Made by a program: the position numbers and the translations under genes
Source: an uncultured Peptostreptococcaceae bacterium
GTDB lineage: Bacteria > Bacillota > Clostridia > Peptostreptococcales > Peptostreptococcaceae
DNA length: 64,000 bases
Direction: 5' to 3'
NCBI GenBank assembly: GCA_947072565.1
Contig: CAMTIM010000059.1
Span: 1-64,000, forward strand
The notes under the pieces: model-generated
What the model saw: the letters and a program-made list of their open reading frames with translations, nothing else
Told to the model about the DNA's origin: nothing
The model's database searches: none
Shown: one piece after another, positions 18,155-27,361 of the stretch
Numbering within the stretch: the stretch's first letter is position 1
Layout: every line of letters starts with the position of its first letter

Positions 18155-18583
18155 ATGAGTAATATTATGGAAGTTAAATTTTCTGCCAAATCTGAAAATG
18201 AAAGCTTAGCGAGAGTTATAGTTGCATCTTTCGCAGCAAAGTTAGATCCAACATTAGATGAAATGGCAGATATAAAAACAGCAGTATCAGAAGCTGTAAC
18301 TAACGCTATCATACATGGGTATGATGAAGATGAATCTAAATTTGTTTATTTAAGATGTGAAATAGAAAAAAATATAATAAAAATTGTAGTAGAAGATAGA
18401 GGAAATGGTATAGACGATATTCAAATGGCTATGCAACCACTTTATACATCAAAGCCGGAACTTGAAAGATCAGGAATGGGATTCACAGTTATGGAAAGTT
18501 TTATGGATGGTGTAGCGGTAAGTTCAATAAAAGGCGACGGAACTAAAATAGTTATGACAAAAAAAATAAACTTACCTAAATAA
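18155..18583 (+). CDS. spoIIAB: anti-sigma F factor / serine kinase SpoIIAB
   Basis: GHKL-fold protein kinase, 142 residues. The N box EAVTNAIIHGY, G1 box DRGNGI and G2 region GMGFTVMESF are present. It holds sigma-F inactive and phosphorylates SpoIIAA. ATG 18155 with AAGGGGGAAG upstream. Sits between its two partners. Confidence 0.96.
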   Translation: MSNIMEVKFSAKSENESLARVIVASFAAKLDPTLDEMADIKTAVSEAVTNAIIHGYDEDESKFVYLRCEIEKNIIKIVVEDRGNGIDDIQMAMQPLYTSKPELERSGMGFTVMESFMDGVAVSSIKGDGTKIVMTKKINLPK

Positions 18584-18609
18584 AGTCCAAAAAGAATAGA
18601 GGTTTTATT

Positions 18610-19374
18610 ATGGGGATAACTGTAAGAAAAGAAGAGAAAAGGGTATTGCTTAGTCATGAAAAGACATTAGAATTAATAGATAAAGTTCAGCATGGGGATG
18701 AAGAAGCTAAAGAAATTTTAATATCTAGCAATTTAGGTTTAGTTAGAAGTGTTGTTACAAAATTTTTAAATATAGGTTATGATAGAGACGATTTATTTCA
18801 ATTAGGTTCAATAGGGCTTATGAAATCTATATATAAATTTGATCCTAGCTTCAATGTTAAGTTTTCAACTTATGCAGTACCAATGATTTTAGGAGAAATA
18901 AAAAGGTACTTAAGAGATGATGGGATGGTTAAGGTTTCTAGGTCTTTAAAGCAAATAGCGATAAAGGCTAAGACGCAAAGTGAAATATTAACTAAACAAT
19001 TAGGAAGAGAACCTAGTATAGAAGAAATAGCAAAAGAATTAGAAATAGAAAAAGAAGATTTAGTAATGGCAATGGAATCTAATTTTTCAGTAGAATATTT
19101 ACACAGTGTAATTCACGAAGAAGAAGGTAACCCAATATGCTTAATAGATAAAATAAGCATGAAAGGTGAGAGCGAAGAAGAAAAAGTAATTGATAATCTA
19201 TTACTTAAAGAAGTATTAGGTAAATTAGAAAAAAGAGAAAGACAAATTATAATGCTTAGATATTTTGAAGATAAAACTCAAAGTGAAATTGGAGATTTAC
19301 TCAACATATCCCAAGTACAAGTGTCAAGAATTGAAAAGAAAGTACTATCAAAATTAAAATCATATATTAGTTAA
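18610..19374 (+). CDS. sigF: RNA polymerase sporulation sigma factor SigF
   Basis: Forespore-specific sigma-70 family factor (254 residues) that starts the early forespore programme. Region 2 (NLGLVRSVV and DLFQLGSIGLMKSIYKFD), region 3 (PSIEEIAKEL) and region 4 helix-turn-helix (TQSEIGDLLNISQVQVSRIE) are visible. ATG with AGAGG upstream, 26 nt after spoIIAB. A long terminator follows, so the operon ends here. Confidence 0.96.
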   Translation: MGITVRKEEKRVLLSHEKTLELIDKVQHGDEEAKEILISSNLGLVRSVVTKFLNIGYDRDDLFQLGSIGLMKSIYKFDPSFNVKFSTYAVPMILGEIKRYLRDDGMVKVSRSLKQIAIKAKTQSEILTKQLGREPSIEEIAKELEIEKEDLVMAMESNFSVEYLHSVIHEEEGNPICLIDKISMKGESEEEKVIDNLLLKEVLGKLEKRERQIIMLRYFEDKTQSEIGDLLNISQVQVSRIEKKVLSKLKSYIS

Positions 19375-19432
19375 AAATAAACCTCTAATACACATAAGTA
19401 AAACTTATGTAAAAATTAGAGGTTTATTTTTT
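19375..19432 (+). terminator. spoIIA operon terminator
   Basis: A 15-bp outer stem AAATAAACCTCTAAT/ATTAGAGGTTTATTT encloses a second stem ACATAAGT/ACTTATGT, and T residues follow. Confidence 0.92.
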
Positions 19433-19471
19433 GATATTCAACAGATAATAAATAAGAAGGAGGTATTATAT

Positions 19472-20056
19472 ATGGAATATATTTACTTAATACCTAAAAG
19501 TATAAAACCCTTTAAAACAAACAAACCTAGTATTTATTTAGAAGATATTTATGCAATATATCCTAAAGATTGTGAAAATAAATTGAAAAATATTTGTTTG
19601 AGGCAATATAAAGAAAATGTTTCTAATTATGATGTAATACATTTAGGAGAAATTATACAATCTGTAAATGATAAATTTCCTAATTTGCATCTTAATTTTT
19701 TAAAACCTGATGATATTATAATATTCTTCGATGATTGTAAAAAGGATAGAACAAAATATATAAGAGTATTTATAGTATCTATAGTAGTGTTAATGGGATC
19801 TATAATGGGAATAATGAATTTTCATGCAGACGTCAATATGGCTCATTCTCAATTTATGATGGTAGATGCAATAACAGATAACCCTAAAGCGTATATGCCG
19901 TATTTTCAATGGCCATACTCAATAGGAATAGGTATAGGAGTAGCCTTATTTTTTAATAAGTTTATACCTACATACTCAAAGGGAGAACCTAGCCCGCTAG
20001 ATTTAAAAATGATTTCTTTAGATGCAGAAATTCAAAATCAATTAAGAAAGAAATGA
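19472..20056 (+). CDS. spoVAA: stage V sporulation protein AA
   Basis: First gene of a five-gene spoVA cluster whose products move dipicolinic acid into the forespore and out at germination. 194 residues: a soluble N-terminal half (about 1-88), then two hydrophobic segments around 93-113 and 145-165, as in B. subtilis SpoVAA (206). ATG follows AAGGAGG. Identified mostly by architecture and by its place directly before SpoVAB/AC/AD/AE. Relatives such as C. difficile are reported to keep only AC, AD and AE. Confidence 0.85.
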   Translation: MEYIYLIPKSIKPFKTNKPSIYLEDIYAIYPKDCENKLKNICLRQYKENVSNYDVIHLGEIIQSVNDKFPNLHLNFLKPDDIIIFFDDCKKDRTKYIRVFIVSIVVLMGSIMGIMNFHADVNMAHSQFMMVDAITDNPKAYMPYFQWPYSIGIGIGVALFFNKFIPTYSKGEPSPLDLKMISLDAEIQNQLRKK

Positions 20057-20068
20057 TGAGGGTATTAT

Positions 20069-20485
20069 GTGAGAGGATTTTTAATTTTATTTGGATTATC
20101 ATCAGGAATAATGGTTGGAGCTGGTGTAGTTGCAATACTTATATTAGTAGGAATTATACCGAGAATGGCACAGGTAAGTAATACAAAAGAATATATACAC
20201 ATTTATGAAATATTGCTTGTACTAGGTGCACTTTTAGGTGGCTTTATCTCTATTCAAAATATTCACGTTGATATAGGTAAGCCTGGAGCAATTCTATTTG
20301 GAATAGGCTATGGAGTGTTTGTTGGATTTTTAAGTTCTGGGCTTACAGAAGTATTAGATTATATTCCCGTAGTATCAAGACGGCTTAAGATACCTACAAT
20401 GGGGCTAAAGTATATAATTATAGCTATGTTAATTGGAAAAGTAATAGGTTCATTTATAGGGTGGACAATTATAAAAGGAGGTTAG
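20069..20485 (+). CDS. spoVAB: stage V sporulation protein AB
   Basis: 138-residue, four-helix membrane protein of the size and place of B. subtilis SpoVAB (141). GTG start at 20069; the overlapping ATG at 20067 would hit a stop at once. GAGGG lies about 7 nt upstream. It ends 1-4 nt before spoVAC, so translation is probably coupled. Confidence 0.85.
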   Translation: MRGFLILFGLSSGIMVGAGVVAILILVGIIPRMAQVSNTKEYIHIYEILLVLGALLGGFISIQNIHVDIGKPGAILFGIGYGVFVGFLSSGLTEVLDYIPVVSRRLKIPTMGLKYIIIAMLIGKVIGSFIGWTIIKGG

Positions 20486-20486
20486 G

Positions 20487-20930
20487 TTGTTGGATAAAGA
20501 TTATAAAAAATATGTTGAGGAAATTAGTCCAAAGCCAAAATATTTAAAAAACTATACATTGGCATTTATTGTAGGAGGGCTTATATGTGTAATAGGTCAA
20601 ATCATAAATGATTTGTATATGAACTTTATGCATTTAGATAAATTATCATCTGCAGGAGCTACATCGATAACATTAATTTTTATAGGAGCATTGCTTACAG
20701 GTCTAGGAGTATATGACCTTATAGGGAAAAGGGCAGGAGCTGGATCTATAATTCCAATAACAGGATTTGCAAATTCAATAGTGTCTCCAGCCATGGAATA
20801 TAAACGAGAAGGTTATGTACTTGGAGTGGGAGCTAATCTATTTAAAATAGCAGGTCCAGTATTAGTATATGGTATAGGATCATCTATTGTATGTGGATTT
20901 GCATATTATGTTATTACTCTTGTAAAATAA
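20487..20930 (+). CDS. spoVAC: stage V sporulation protein AC
   Basis: 147-residue membrane protein of the SpoVAC/SpoVAE family. In B. subtilis SpoVAC acts as a mechanosensitive channel for dipicolinate release. The charged N-terminus (KDYKKYVEEISPKPKYLKNY) is followed by four to five membrane segments. TTG start: 20487 or the adjacent TTG 20490, which has better spacing from AAGGAGG. Placed between spoVAB and spoVAD. Confidence 0.93.
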   Translation: MLDKDYKKYVEEISPKPKYLKNYTLAFIVGGLICVIGQIINDLYMNFMHLDKLSSAGATSITLIFIGALLTGLGVYDLIGKRAGAGSIIPITGFANSIVSPAMEYKREGYVLGVGANLFKIAGPVLVYGIGSSIVCGFAYYVITLVK

Positions 20931-20942
20931 GGAGATGAAGTT

Positions 20943-21959
20943 GTGAAAAGCAAACGAATAGGAAGCAGAACAGTAAAATTACAAAATAAACCGACTATAA
21001 TATCAGCATCATCTGTTGTAGGGCCTAAAGAAGGTGAGGGTCCTCTTAAACAATATTTTGATATGATTTTAGAAGATGATTTATGTGGAGAAAAATCATG
21101 GGAACTTGCTGAAAGTAAGATGGTAGAAACAGCTATGAAAGGTGCTGTTAAAAAAGCTGGCAAAAAATTAGAAGATGTTAACTATCTTTTAGGAGGGGAT
21201 TTAATAAATCAGTTGCTTCCAGCATCTTTTGCAGCTAGAGAATTATCTATTCCATTTTTTGGAATATATGGAGCTTGTTCTACTATGGCAGAAGGAATGT
21301 GTTTGAGTTCGATGCTTGTAGACGGTGGCTTTGCAGATTTGATTTTATCGGGAACGTCTAGCCATTATTGTACTGCAGAAAGGCAATTTAGATTTCCACT
21401 AGAACTAGGAAATCAAAAGCCAATGACTGCTCAGTGGACAACAACTGGAGCTGGTAGTGTGCTTATAGCACCTAATGGAATAGGACCTAAAGTAGAGTAT
21501 GTAACAGTAGGAAAGGTAATAGATAAAGGAATCGATGATGGAAACAATATGGGTGCTGCTATGGCTCCAGCAGCTATAGACACTATATACGCTTACTTTA
21601 ATGATACAAAAGATGACCCAAATAGCTTTGATTTAATAGCAACAGGTGACTTAGGTAAATTAGGAAAACAAATAACTGAGGACTTACTTAAAGAAAAAGG
21701 AATTGACATATCTAAAGTATATACTGACTGTGGAATAGAAATATTTGATTTAGAAAAACAAGATGTTCACTGTGGAGGAAGCGGTTGTGGATGCTCGGCA
21801 TCTGTATTTGCTGGATATATTTATAATAAATTAATTAAAAAAGAGTTTAATAAGGTTATGTTAGTGTCAACAGGAGCATTATTGTCTCCTACAAGTACAT
21901 TACAGAAACAAACTATACCATGCGTTGCACATGCGGTGGTTATAGTTAATGAGGAGTGA
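20943..21959 (+). CDS. spoVAD: stage V sporulation protein AD
   Basis: 338-residue soluble member of the thiolase-fold family that binds dipicolinic acid. Visible landmarks are GPKEGEGPL, a nucleophile-like Cys in FGIYGACSTMAEG, and a C-terminal HCGGSGCGCSA stretch. GTG start 20943 with GGAGATG upstream. Lies between the membrane subunits, as in all spoVA operons. Confidence 0.95.
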   Translation: MKSKRIGSRTVKLQNKPTIISASSVVGPKEGEGPLKQYFDMILEDDLCGEKSWELAESKMVETAMKGAVKKAGKKLEDVNYLLGGDLINQLLPASFAARELSIPFFGIYGACSTMAEGMCLSSMLVDGGFADLILSGTSSHYCTAERQFRFPLELGNQKPMTAQWTTTGAGSVLIAPNGIGPKVEYVTVGKVIDKGIDDGNNMGAAMAPAAIDTIYAYFNDTKDDPNSFDLIATGDLGKLGKQITEDLLKEKGIDISKVYTDCGIEIFDLEKQDVHCGGSGCGCSASVFAGYIYNKLIKKEFNKVMLVSTGALLSPTSTLQKQTIPCVAHAVVIVNEE

Positions 21960-21963
21960 TGCT

Positions 21964-22326
21964 ATGTTTATGGATTATATAAAAGTTTTTTTAGTTGGAG
22001 GAACACTTTGCTTAATTGCTCAAATCCTTATGGATTACTTTAAAATGCAAACTCCATATGTGATGGTTACTTATGTAACTAGTGGAGTTATTTTAACGTT
22101 TTTAGGCGTTTATAAGCCAATTGTAGAATTTGGTGCTTCTGGTGCAACAGTTCCTATAATAGGATTTGGATATTCACTTGCAAATGGTGTAATCAAAGCA
22201 ATTGCAAAAGATGGTTTTTTAGGGATATTTACAGGTGGGATAACTGCGACAGCAGGTGGAATAGCAGCGGCTATATTCTTTGGATATGTAATGGCTGTTG
22301 TATTTACACCTAAAGCAAAGCCATAA
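21964..22326 (+). CDS. spoVAE: stage V sporulation protein AE
   Basis: 120-residue, four-helix membrane protein homologous to SpoVAC and corresponding to B. subtilis SpoVAEB. ATG 21964 is chosen because GAGGAG is 7 nt upstream. An upstream in-frame ATG (21949) lies within the end of spoVAD, ahead of the ribosome site. It starts 4 nt after the spoVAD stop, consistent with coupling. Confidence 0.93.
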   Translation: MFMDYIKVFLVGGTLCLIAQILMDYFKMQTPYVMVTYVTSGVILTFLGVYKPIVEFGASGATVPIIGFGYSLANGVIKAIAKDGFLGIFTGGITATAGGIAAAIFFGYVMAVVFTPKAKP

Positions 22327-22327
22327 A

Positions 22328-22362
22328 AAAAAGCTAACTATTTATTAAAATAGTTAGCTTTT
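22328..22362. terminator. bidirectional terminator between spoVAE and the PBP gene
   Basis: AAAAAGCTAACTATTT and AAATAGTTAGCTTTTT pair over 16 bp with a 3-nt loop. A/T tracts on both sides let it serve both convergent genes. Confidence 0.93.
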
Positions 22363-22381
22363 TAAATTTGAAATTTTTATA

Positions 22382-25048
22382 CTATTGAGCTGGTGTCTCC
22401 GGAGCAACCGGAGTAACTGGAGGAGTTACTGTTCCGCCACCACCATTATCAGTAGGAGGAGGAGTTACTGTTGCGCCGCCACCATTATCCGTAGGAGGAG
22501 GAGTTACTGTTTCACCACCGCCACCATTATCTGTAGGAGGAGGAGTTACTGTTTCACCACCGCCACCATTATCTGTAGGAGGAGGAGTTGTTTCCTGACC
22601 TTCATCTGGATTTTCTGGAGTTTCAGGTGTTTCCTCTTCTTTTGGTTTTTGTGGAGTTGATGGATAGCTAGTATATCTTGAAGGAGATGTTCCTTCTATA
22701 AATGCAGCATTTGAGCCGCCAGATGTTCTACCACCATCAATTAAATTAATTCTTGTAAAGTATACATTATCAGGTACTTTAAATTTAGTAACTGTTAAGT
22801 TCTCATGCACTTGTCTCATTATTTTAGACCATAGGCTTGCAGCGGTACCACTACCACCTTCTACACTTCTACGAGAAATAATTTGTCCTGTATTAGGATT
22901 TTTTCTACCACCATCATCACCGATATAAGTTGCACCAACATAATATGGAGTATACCCTACAAACCAAGCATCTAGTGCACTATTTGTAGTACCTGTTTTA
23001 CCAGCTACTGGCATTCCACCAGGTATTGCTGCTTTTTTAGCTATACCTTCAGTTACAACTGATTCAAGCATATCAGTTACGACATATGCTACTTCTGGGT
23101 CTACAACCTTATGTTCGTCAGGCGTATTTTTAACTATTAGTTGGCCATCGTAGCTTGTTATAGTAGTAAATATTGTAGGTTCTACATAAACTCCGTTATT
23201 AGCTAAAGTACCATACGCAGAAGCCATTTCAAGTGGAGAAACACCTTTTGCCATACCACCAAGCGTTAAAGCTGGGAATTGTCTATCATTATTACCTTCT
23301 TCACTAGTTTTAGTATCTACTACTGTTGATATACCAAAATTCTTTAAATAATCTATCATTATATTAATACATTCTTCTTTAGAGTTTCCAAGCGTTTCTG
23401 CTGTTTTTATAGCTATAGTATTTGAAGAATAAGCAAGAGCCTTACGTAAACTCATAGTTCCTACACCAGGAGTTGTAGTATTAGGATTCCATCTTCCGTG
23501 ATCAAACTTATAGCCACCTTTAGCATCACTAAATGCTTTTGATTGTGGAGTTAAAGCATCAATAGCAGGAGTATAAACTGATAGAGGTTTTATTGTTGAA
23601 CCTGGCTGCTTAGGTTCTGTAGCTCTATTTGTACCTTTTCTTCCAGTTATATGTCTACCACCAACTAAGGCTTTAATACCGCCATTTCTATAGTCTAAGA
23701 TAACCATTGATGATTGTGGTTGAGGAATATTATCTATATCTGAATTACTCCTATGACCGGGGAAGTTACTACTTTTATTATATTCTGTTTCTAATATATT
23801 TTGCATTTTAGGATCAATAGTTGTATTTATTATCAATCCACCATTACGAAACATGTTTAAAGCTTCATCTCTAGTGCTACCTTGTTTCATCAAGGCATCT
23901 ACAACCTCATATTCTATAAGGTCTTCAACTGAAGAAGATACTTTATCCGCAGACTTAGGAAGTTTTATTTTTATTTCTTCTGCAATTGCAGCATCGTATT
24001 CTGCTTTAGTTATAGATTTAGTTTCTAACATTTTATTTAAAACAATTTCTTGTCTTTTCTTAGCCTCAGGGTTGTTTATAGCTTTTCTAACAACTACAGC
24101 TCCTGTTTGTAGTTGCTTGTATGTATCTTTATCAGGGATAAGTCCCCAATCGTGTAATTTCTCTACCATCTTTAATTCTGTATCAGTAGCATCATCAAGA
24201 ACGTCATCAGAAGTATTAACAAAGAATAATAATTTGTTTTCTACATCTTCTTTAGACTCACTTCCATCTAATTTAGAAGTCATGTAAGCTGAGTATCTTG
24301 AAGGGTTTTTAGTTGATCCTGCAAGTAGAGCAGATTGTGCAAGTGAAAGGTCACTAGCATGCATATCAAAGTATCCATGAGCACCAGATTCAGCACCAGC
24401 AAGTCCTTTACCTACGAAGAAGTTATTTAGATAAACTTCCAGGATATCATTTTTGCTTAGAGACTTACTCATCTCATGAGCATAGTATATATCCTTAATT
24501 TTACGAGGTAGACTTTGCTCTTTAGAAGTTAACAACATTTTAGATACCTGCATAGGTATTGTACTACCACCTTGCTTAGTACCAGTCAATGTTTTAACTA
24601 CAGATCTAAATAAACCTTTGACATCGACACCACTATGTTCATAGAAACGCTCATCCTCTATAGCAATAACCGCTTTTTTCAAATATGGAGACATGTTATC
24701 TAATTTTACTGGCTCTTTTTTGTTTATACTAGGAGCATTAGATAATAAATCACCTGTAGCATACCTAATTTTAGTTGTTTGATAAGTTTTTTCATCTAAA
24801 AGAGCTTTAGTAACTGGCTCTACATTTTTTAGTGAAGCGAATACCAAACCTGTTCCTCCGGCAACACCTACTACCAATAAAACAAGAAATATTATCCCAG
24901 CAACTCTAAAGAATTTAAATTTATCATTTTTCTTGCTAGGTGTAGGCCTTTTTTTATTGTTTTTATTTGAAGTGCTAGCCTTATTATTAGAAGAACTAAC
25001 TGTTTTTCTTCTAATTTTATTTTTATTTTCATTGTTATCATTACTCAT
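22382..25048 (-). CDS. class A penicillin-binding protein (PBP1A family)
   Basis: Bifunctional peptidoglycan glycosyltransferase/transpeptidase, 888 residues. A Lys/Asn/Ser-rich cytoplasmic N-tail is followed by one membrane anchor (about 48-72). The GT51 domain has IEDERFYEHSGVD and GGSTIPMQVSKMLL. The transpeptidase domain has S484 in GSTIKP, SSNT, and K684 in KTGTT. The C-terminus is a Pro/Thr/Gly repeat tail. ATG follows AAGGAGG. Its place between spoVA and yunB suggests, but does not prove, a sporulation link. Alternatively it is the main vegetative PBP1. Confidence 0.95.
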   Translation of the reverse strand: MSNDNNENKNKIRRKTVSSSNNKASTSNKNNKKRPTPSKKNDKFKFFRVAGIIFLVLLVVGVAGGTGLVFASLKNVEPVTKALLDEKTYQTTKIRYATGDLLSNAPSINKKEPVKLDNMSPYLKKAVIAIEDERFYEHSGVDVKGLFRSVVKTLTGTKQGGSTIPMQVSKMLLTSKEQSLPRKIKDIYYAHEMSKSLSKNDILEVYLNNFFVGKGLAGAESGAHGYFDMHASDLSLAQSALLAGSTKNPSRYSAYMTSKLDGSESKEDVENKLLFFVNTSDDVLDDATDTELKMVEKLHDWGLIPDKDTYKQLQTGAVVVRKAINNPEAKKRQEIVLNKMLETKSITKAEYDAAIAEEIKIKLPKSADKVSSSVEDLIEYEVVDALMKQGSTRDEALNMFRNGGLIINTTIDPKMQNILETEYNKSSNFPGHRSNSDIDNIPQPQSSMVILDYRNGGIKALVGGRHITGRKGTNRATEPKQPGSTIKPLSVYTPAIDALTPQSKAFSDAKGGYKFDHGRWNPNTTTPGVGTMSLRKALAYSSNTIAIKTAETLGNSKEECINIMIDYLKNFGISTVVDTKTSEEGNNDRQFPALTLGGMAKGVSPLEMASAYGTLANNGVYVEPTIFTTITSYDGQLIVKNTPDEHKVVDPEVAYVVTDMLESVVTEGIAKKAAIPGGMPVAGKTGTTNSALDAWFVGYTPYYVGATYIGDDGGRKNPNTGQIISRRSVEGGSGTAASLWSKIMRQVHENLTVTKFKVPDNVYFTRINLIDGGRTSGGSNAAFIEGTSPSRYTSYPSTPQKPKEEETPETPENPDEGQETTPPPTDNGGGGETVTPPPTDNGGGGETVTPPPTDNGGGATVTPPPTDNGGGGTVTPPVTPVAPETPAQ
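22430..22590 (-). repeat. in-frame tandem repeats encoding PPPTDNGGGG units
   Basis: Four copies of a ~42-45-nt unit encode (E)TVTPPPTDNGGGG at the end of the PBP gene. Units differ by a few bases, and one copy lacks a glycine. Such repeats can change number by slippage. Confidence 0.85.
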
Positions 25049-25296
25049 TAAGTTTAACCTCCTTACTTAATGCAATATTATACCACATATGTGAATAATT
25101 TTCTAACTAGATAATCAAAATGAAGATAATAGTAAAATAAACTAAGACATGTGTAATAACTATTTTTATCTAATAGTATAAAAAATATGTGGTGGTTTAT
25201 TATATATTTAATTATTCAAAATAAAATGTTTTTATTTATATAATATAAAAAGCAAATACTTAATAGTTTATACATAAAGTATTAGGGGGGACTGTT

Positions 25297-25995
25297 ATGA
25301 AAAATAGAAAAATTGACTATAAAAGTAATAACTTTAAAAAGAATCTAATAGTAGTATCAGCTATGTTTCTCTTATCTGTGTTAATAGGCAGTTTTATATA
25401 TGTAGACACTAGTTTAAGACCGACTATAAAAGTATTAGCAGAAACTAAGGCACTTGAGCTTGCAAATAGATCTATAAACAAGGCTGTTGGAGAAATAGTT
25501 AAAGACAGAATAGACTATTCTGATTTGATGCATACAAAATTAGATTCTGATGGAAAGATAACAATGATTCAAGCAAATACCATAATGATGAATAAAATAG
25601 CTGCAGATGTAGCTTTAAAGATTCAAGAAGAATTAAAACAAGTAAAAACAACAACTTCATACATACCAATAGGAACTGCTCTAGGAAGTCCTATATTAGC
25701 TAAATATGGACCACAATTAAAAGTATCTATAGAACCAATAGGAACTGTATCTGTTGATTTTAAGACTAATTTTGAATCATCAGGTATCAATCAATCAAGA
25801 CATAGCATTTATTTAGAGGCAAAAACTCAAGTAAAAGTAGTAATACCGCTTACAACATCAACTAAAGAAGTAAAATCAAAAATACCTATTTGTGAAACAA
25901 TAATAGTAGGAGATGTACCTGGTAGTTACGTCAATATACCTGAAGAAAACGTACCTAATATATTACCAAAAGTAAAAATCAATGGAGTAAAATAA
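25297..25995 (+). CDS. yunB: sporulation protein YunB
   Basis: 232 residues with one N-terminal membrane anchor (about 18-36), then an extracytoplasmic domain. The sequence SLRPTIKVLAETKALELANRSINKAV is family-like (here split by eye into SLRPTIKVLAE and ALELANRSINKAV). In Bacillus yunB is sigma-E dependent and affects spore development, with unknown mechanism. ATG follows AGGGGGG. Neighbouring genes are also sporulation genes. A short inverted repeat AATACTT/AAGTATT lies just before the ribosome site. Confidence 0.88.
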   Translation: MKNRKIDYKSNNFKKNLIVVSAMFLLSVLIGSFIYVDTSLRPTIKVLAETKALELANRSINKAVGEIVKDRIDYSDLMHTKLDSDGKITMIQANTIMMNKIAADVALKIQEELKQVKTTTSYIPIGTALGSPILAKYGPQLKVSIEPIGTVSVDFKTNFESSGINQSRHSIYLEAKTQVKVVIPLTTSTKEVKSKIPICETIIVGDVPGSYVNIPEENVPNILPKVKINGVK

Positions 25996-26001
25996 TTAAG
26001 T

Positions 26002-26035
26002 AAAGTCAGTTGTGTAAGTTAGCACAACTGACTTT
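26002..26035. terminator. hairpin between convergent yunB and spoIVB-type genes
   Basis: AAAGTCAGTTGTG and CACAACTGACTTT form a 13-bp stem. The T tracts are weak on both sides. Confidence 0.75.
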
Positions 26036-26042
26036 GTTAATA

Positions 26043-27032
26043 TTAGTCTTCTAGCATCCACTGAATAAAAATAGCATATCCAAGAGTAGGATCATTTTCA
26101 ACTGCATGAGATATGGCACCTATTATCTTGTTATCTTGAACTATAGGGGTACCACTCATACCTTGAATTATACCACCAGTCTGAGCTAATAAATCTTTAT
26201 CAGTTATTTTGATTTTAAAAGTTTTTGATTGTGGAGTTCTTTGTTTTTGAATGCCTACAATTTCTATATCAAATTGTTCACAACCATATGAAGTATTTTG
26301 TAAAAGTATCTGAGCCTTACCTAATTTAACTTCATTTAAAGATGCAACTTTATATGATTTTAAACCAGATGTATTAAATCCTATTACATTTCCTTTTATA
26401 CCAAATTCTGTGTTTGTGTTAAATTTACCAATTAAATCTTTTCTTTGGGCACTTATTGAACCAACACTACCTTTAAAAGATTTTTGAATATTTAAATCTT
26501 TAGTTGTAGAAATATGACCACTTTTTATTGGTATTTTCTTTGAAGAACCAATACTTATGGGATGTCCTACAGCACCAAATTCTCCTGTAGATGGATTTAT
26601 ATAAGTTAATGTAGCAAATCCACATAACAAGTTATTAAAATTAACTTTTTCTAAATCTTCTTTATTAGTATTTACTATAAAGTTATTTTCTCCTCTTTTT
26701 ACCAAAACAGATATCTTATCACTTGAAGATGTTGAAGATAAAATATTAGAAAAATCACCATAATTATTAACTGGAATATTGTTAACCTTTAATATAGCAT
26801 CTCCTAAAGAAAATGGTGACCCTTCTACAGAGTTTCTTACAATTATATTTTTTAACTCAGCATCGATTTGAAGTACATTACCAATAGGCATTAAGTAAGT
26901 ATTATCAAATTTTTCATTAGACTGTGCATAAATTAAATTATTTGAGAAAAAATATAATAAAAAATATACAATTAAGATAAAATTTAACTTTATTAATCTT
27001 TGTTTTTTCAAAGTAGAAATTTGGAAACTCAT
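26043..27032 (-). CDS. SpoIVB-family S55 serine protease
   Basis: Sporulation signalling protease, 329 residues: one N-terminal membrane segment, a PDZ domain (about 50-125) and an S55 peptidase domain. H157 in GAVGHPI and S293 in QGMSGTPIV are placed like the catalytic His and Ser of B. subtilis SpoIVB. ATG 27032 is preceded by AGAAGGTG; an in-frame TTG at 27053 lies before that site. Shorter than B. subtilis SpoIVB (426). It is not next to spo0A/recN, where the orthologue usually sits, so it may be a second paralogue of the SpoIVB2 kind described in C. difficile. Confidence 0.9.
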   Translation of the reverse strand: MSFQISTLKKQRLIKLNFILIVYFLLYFFSNNLIYAQSNEKFDNTYLMPIGNVLQIDAELKNIIVRNSVEGSPFSLGDAILKVNNIPVNNYGDFSNILSSTSSSDKISVLVKRGENNFIVNTNKEDLEKVNFNNLLCGFATLTYINPSTGEFGAVGHPISIGSSKKIPIKSGHISTTKDLNIQKSFKGSVGSISAQRKDLIGKFNTNTEFGIKGNVIGFNTSGLKSYKVASLNEVKLGKAQILLQNTSYGCEQFDIEIVGIQKQRTPQSKTFKIKITDKDLLAQTGGIIQGMSGTPIVQDNKIIGAISHAVENDPTLGYAIFIQWMLED

Positions 27033-27083
27033 AAAACACCTTCTTTCTGTCAAAACTTAAGTGATTTATCGGTGCCTTAGAAC

Positions 27084-27112
27084 TATTTTGCGCACTAATT
27101 TAATTTTGATGC
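27084..27112 (-). promoter_or_regulatory. possible forespore (sigma-G/F type) promoter of the SpoIVB-type gene
   Basis: On the minus strand GCATC (27112-27108) and CAAAATA (27090-27084), 17 nt apart. The -10 fits CANANTA and the -35 fits GNATR except for its last base. The rest of the 329-nt gap 27033-27361 holds no gene or hairpin that I can support. Confidence 0.3.
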
Positions 27113-27361
27113 TTGGAAAAGTGAAGCAATAAAACCGGAGTTTACATAAATAAATAATTAATAAACTTAATAGGAAAATTTAATATTAGAATACATATAT
27201 AAACAATAAAATAAAGCATATATTTCGCTTTATTACTTACGTTATTAATAAAATTATAAATGAAAGAGAATATAAAATAAGCTAATGGAATTTATGTAAT
27301 ATTTAAGCAAAAAATAAAATACTCAATTATAACAATATAAATTAAGCATTTTATTTTTTCT

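Noticed and set aside
22385-22660. Ser/Arg/Cys-rich plus-strand frame opposite the PBP tail
   Set aside because: Complement of the PPPTDNGGGG repeats; no start signal, and the minus-strand PBP frame is intact.
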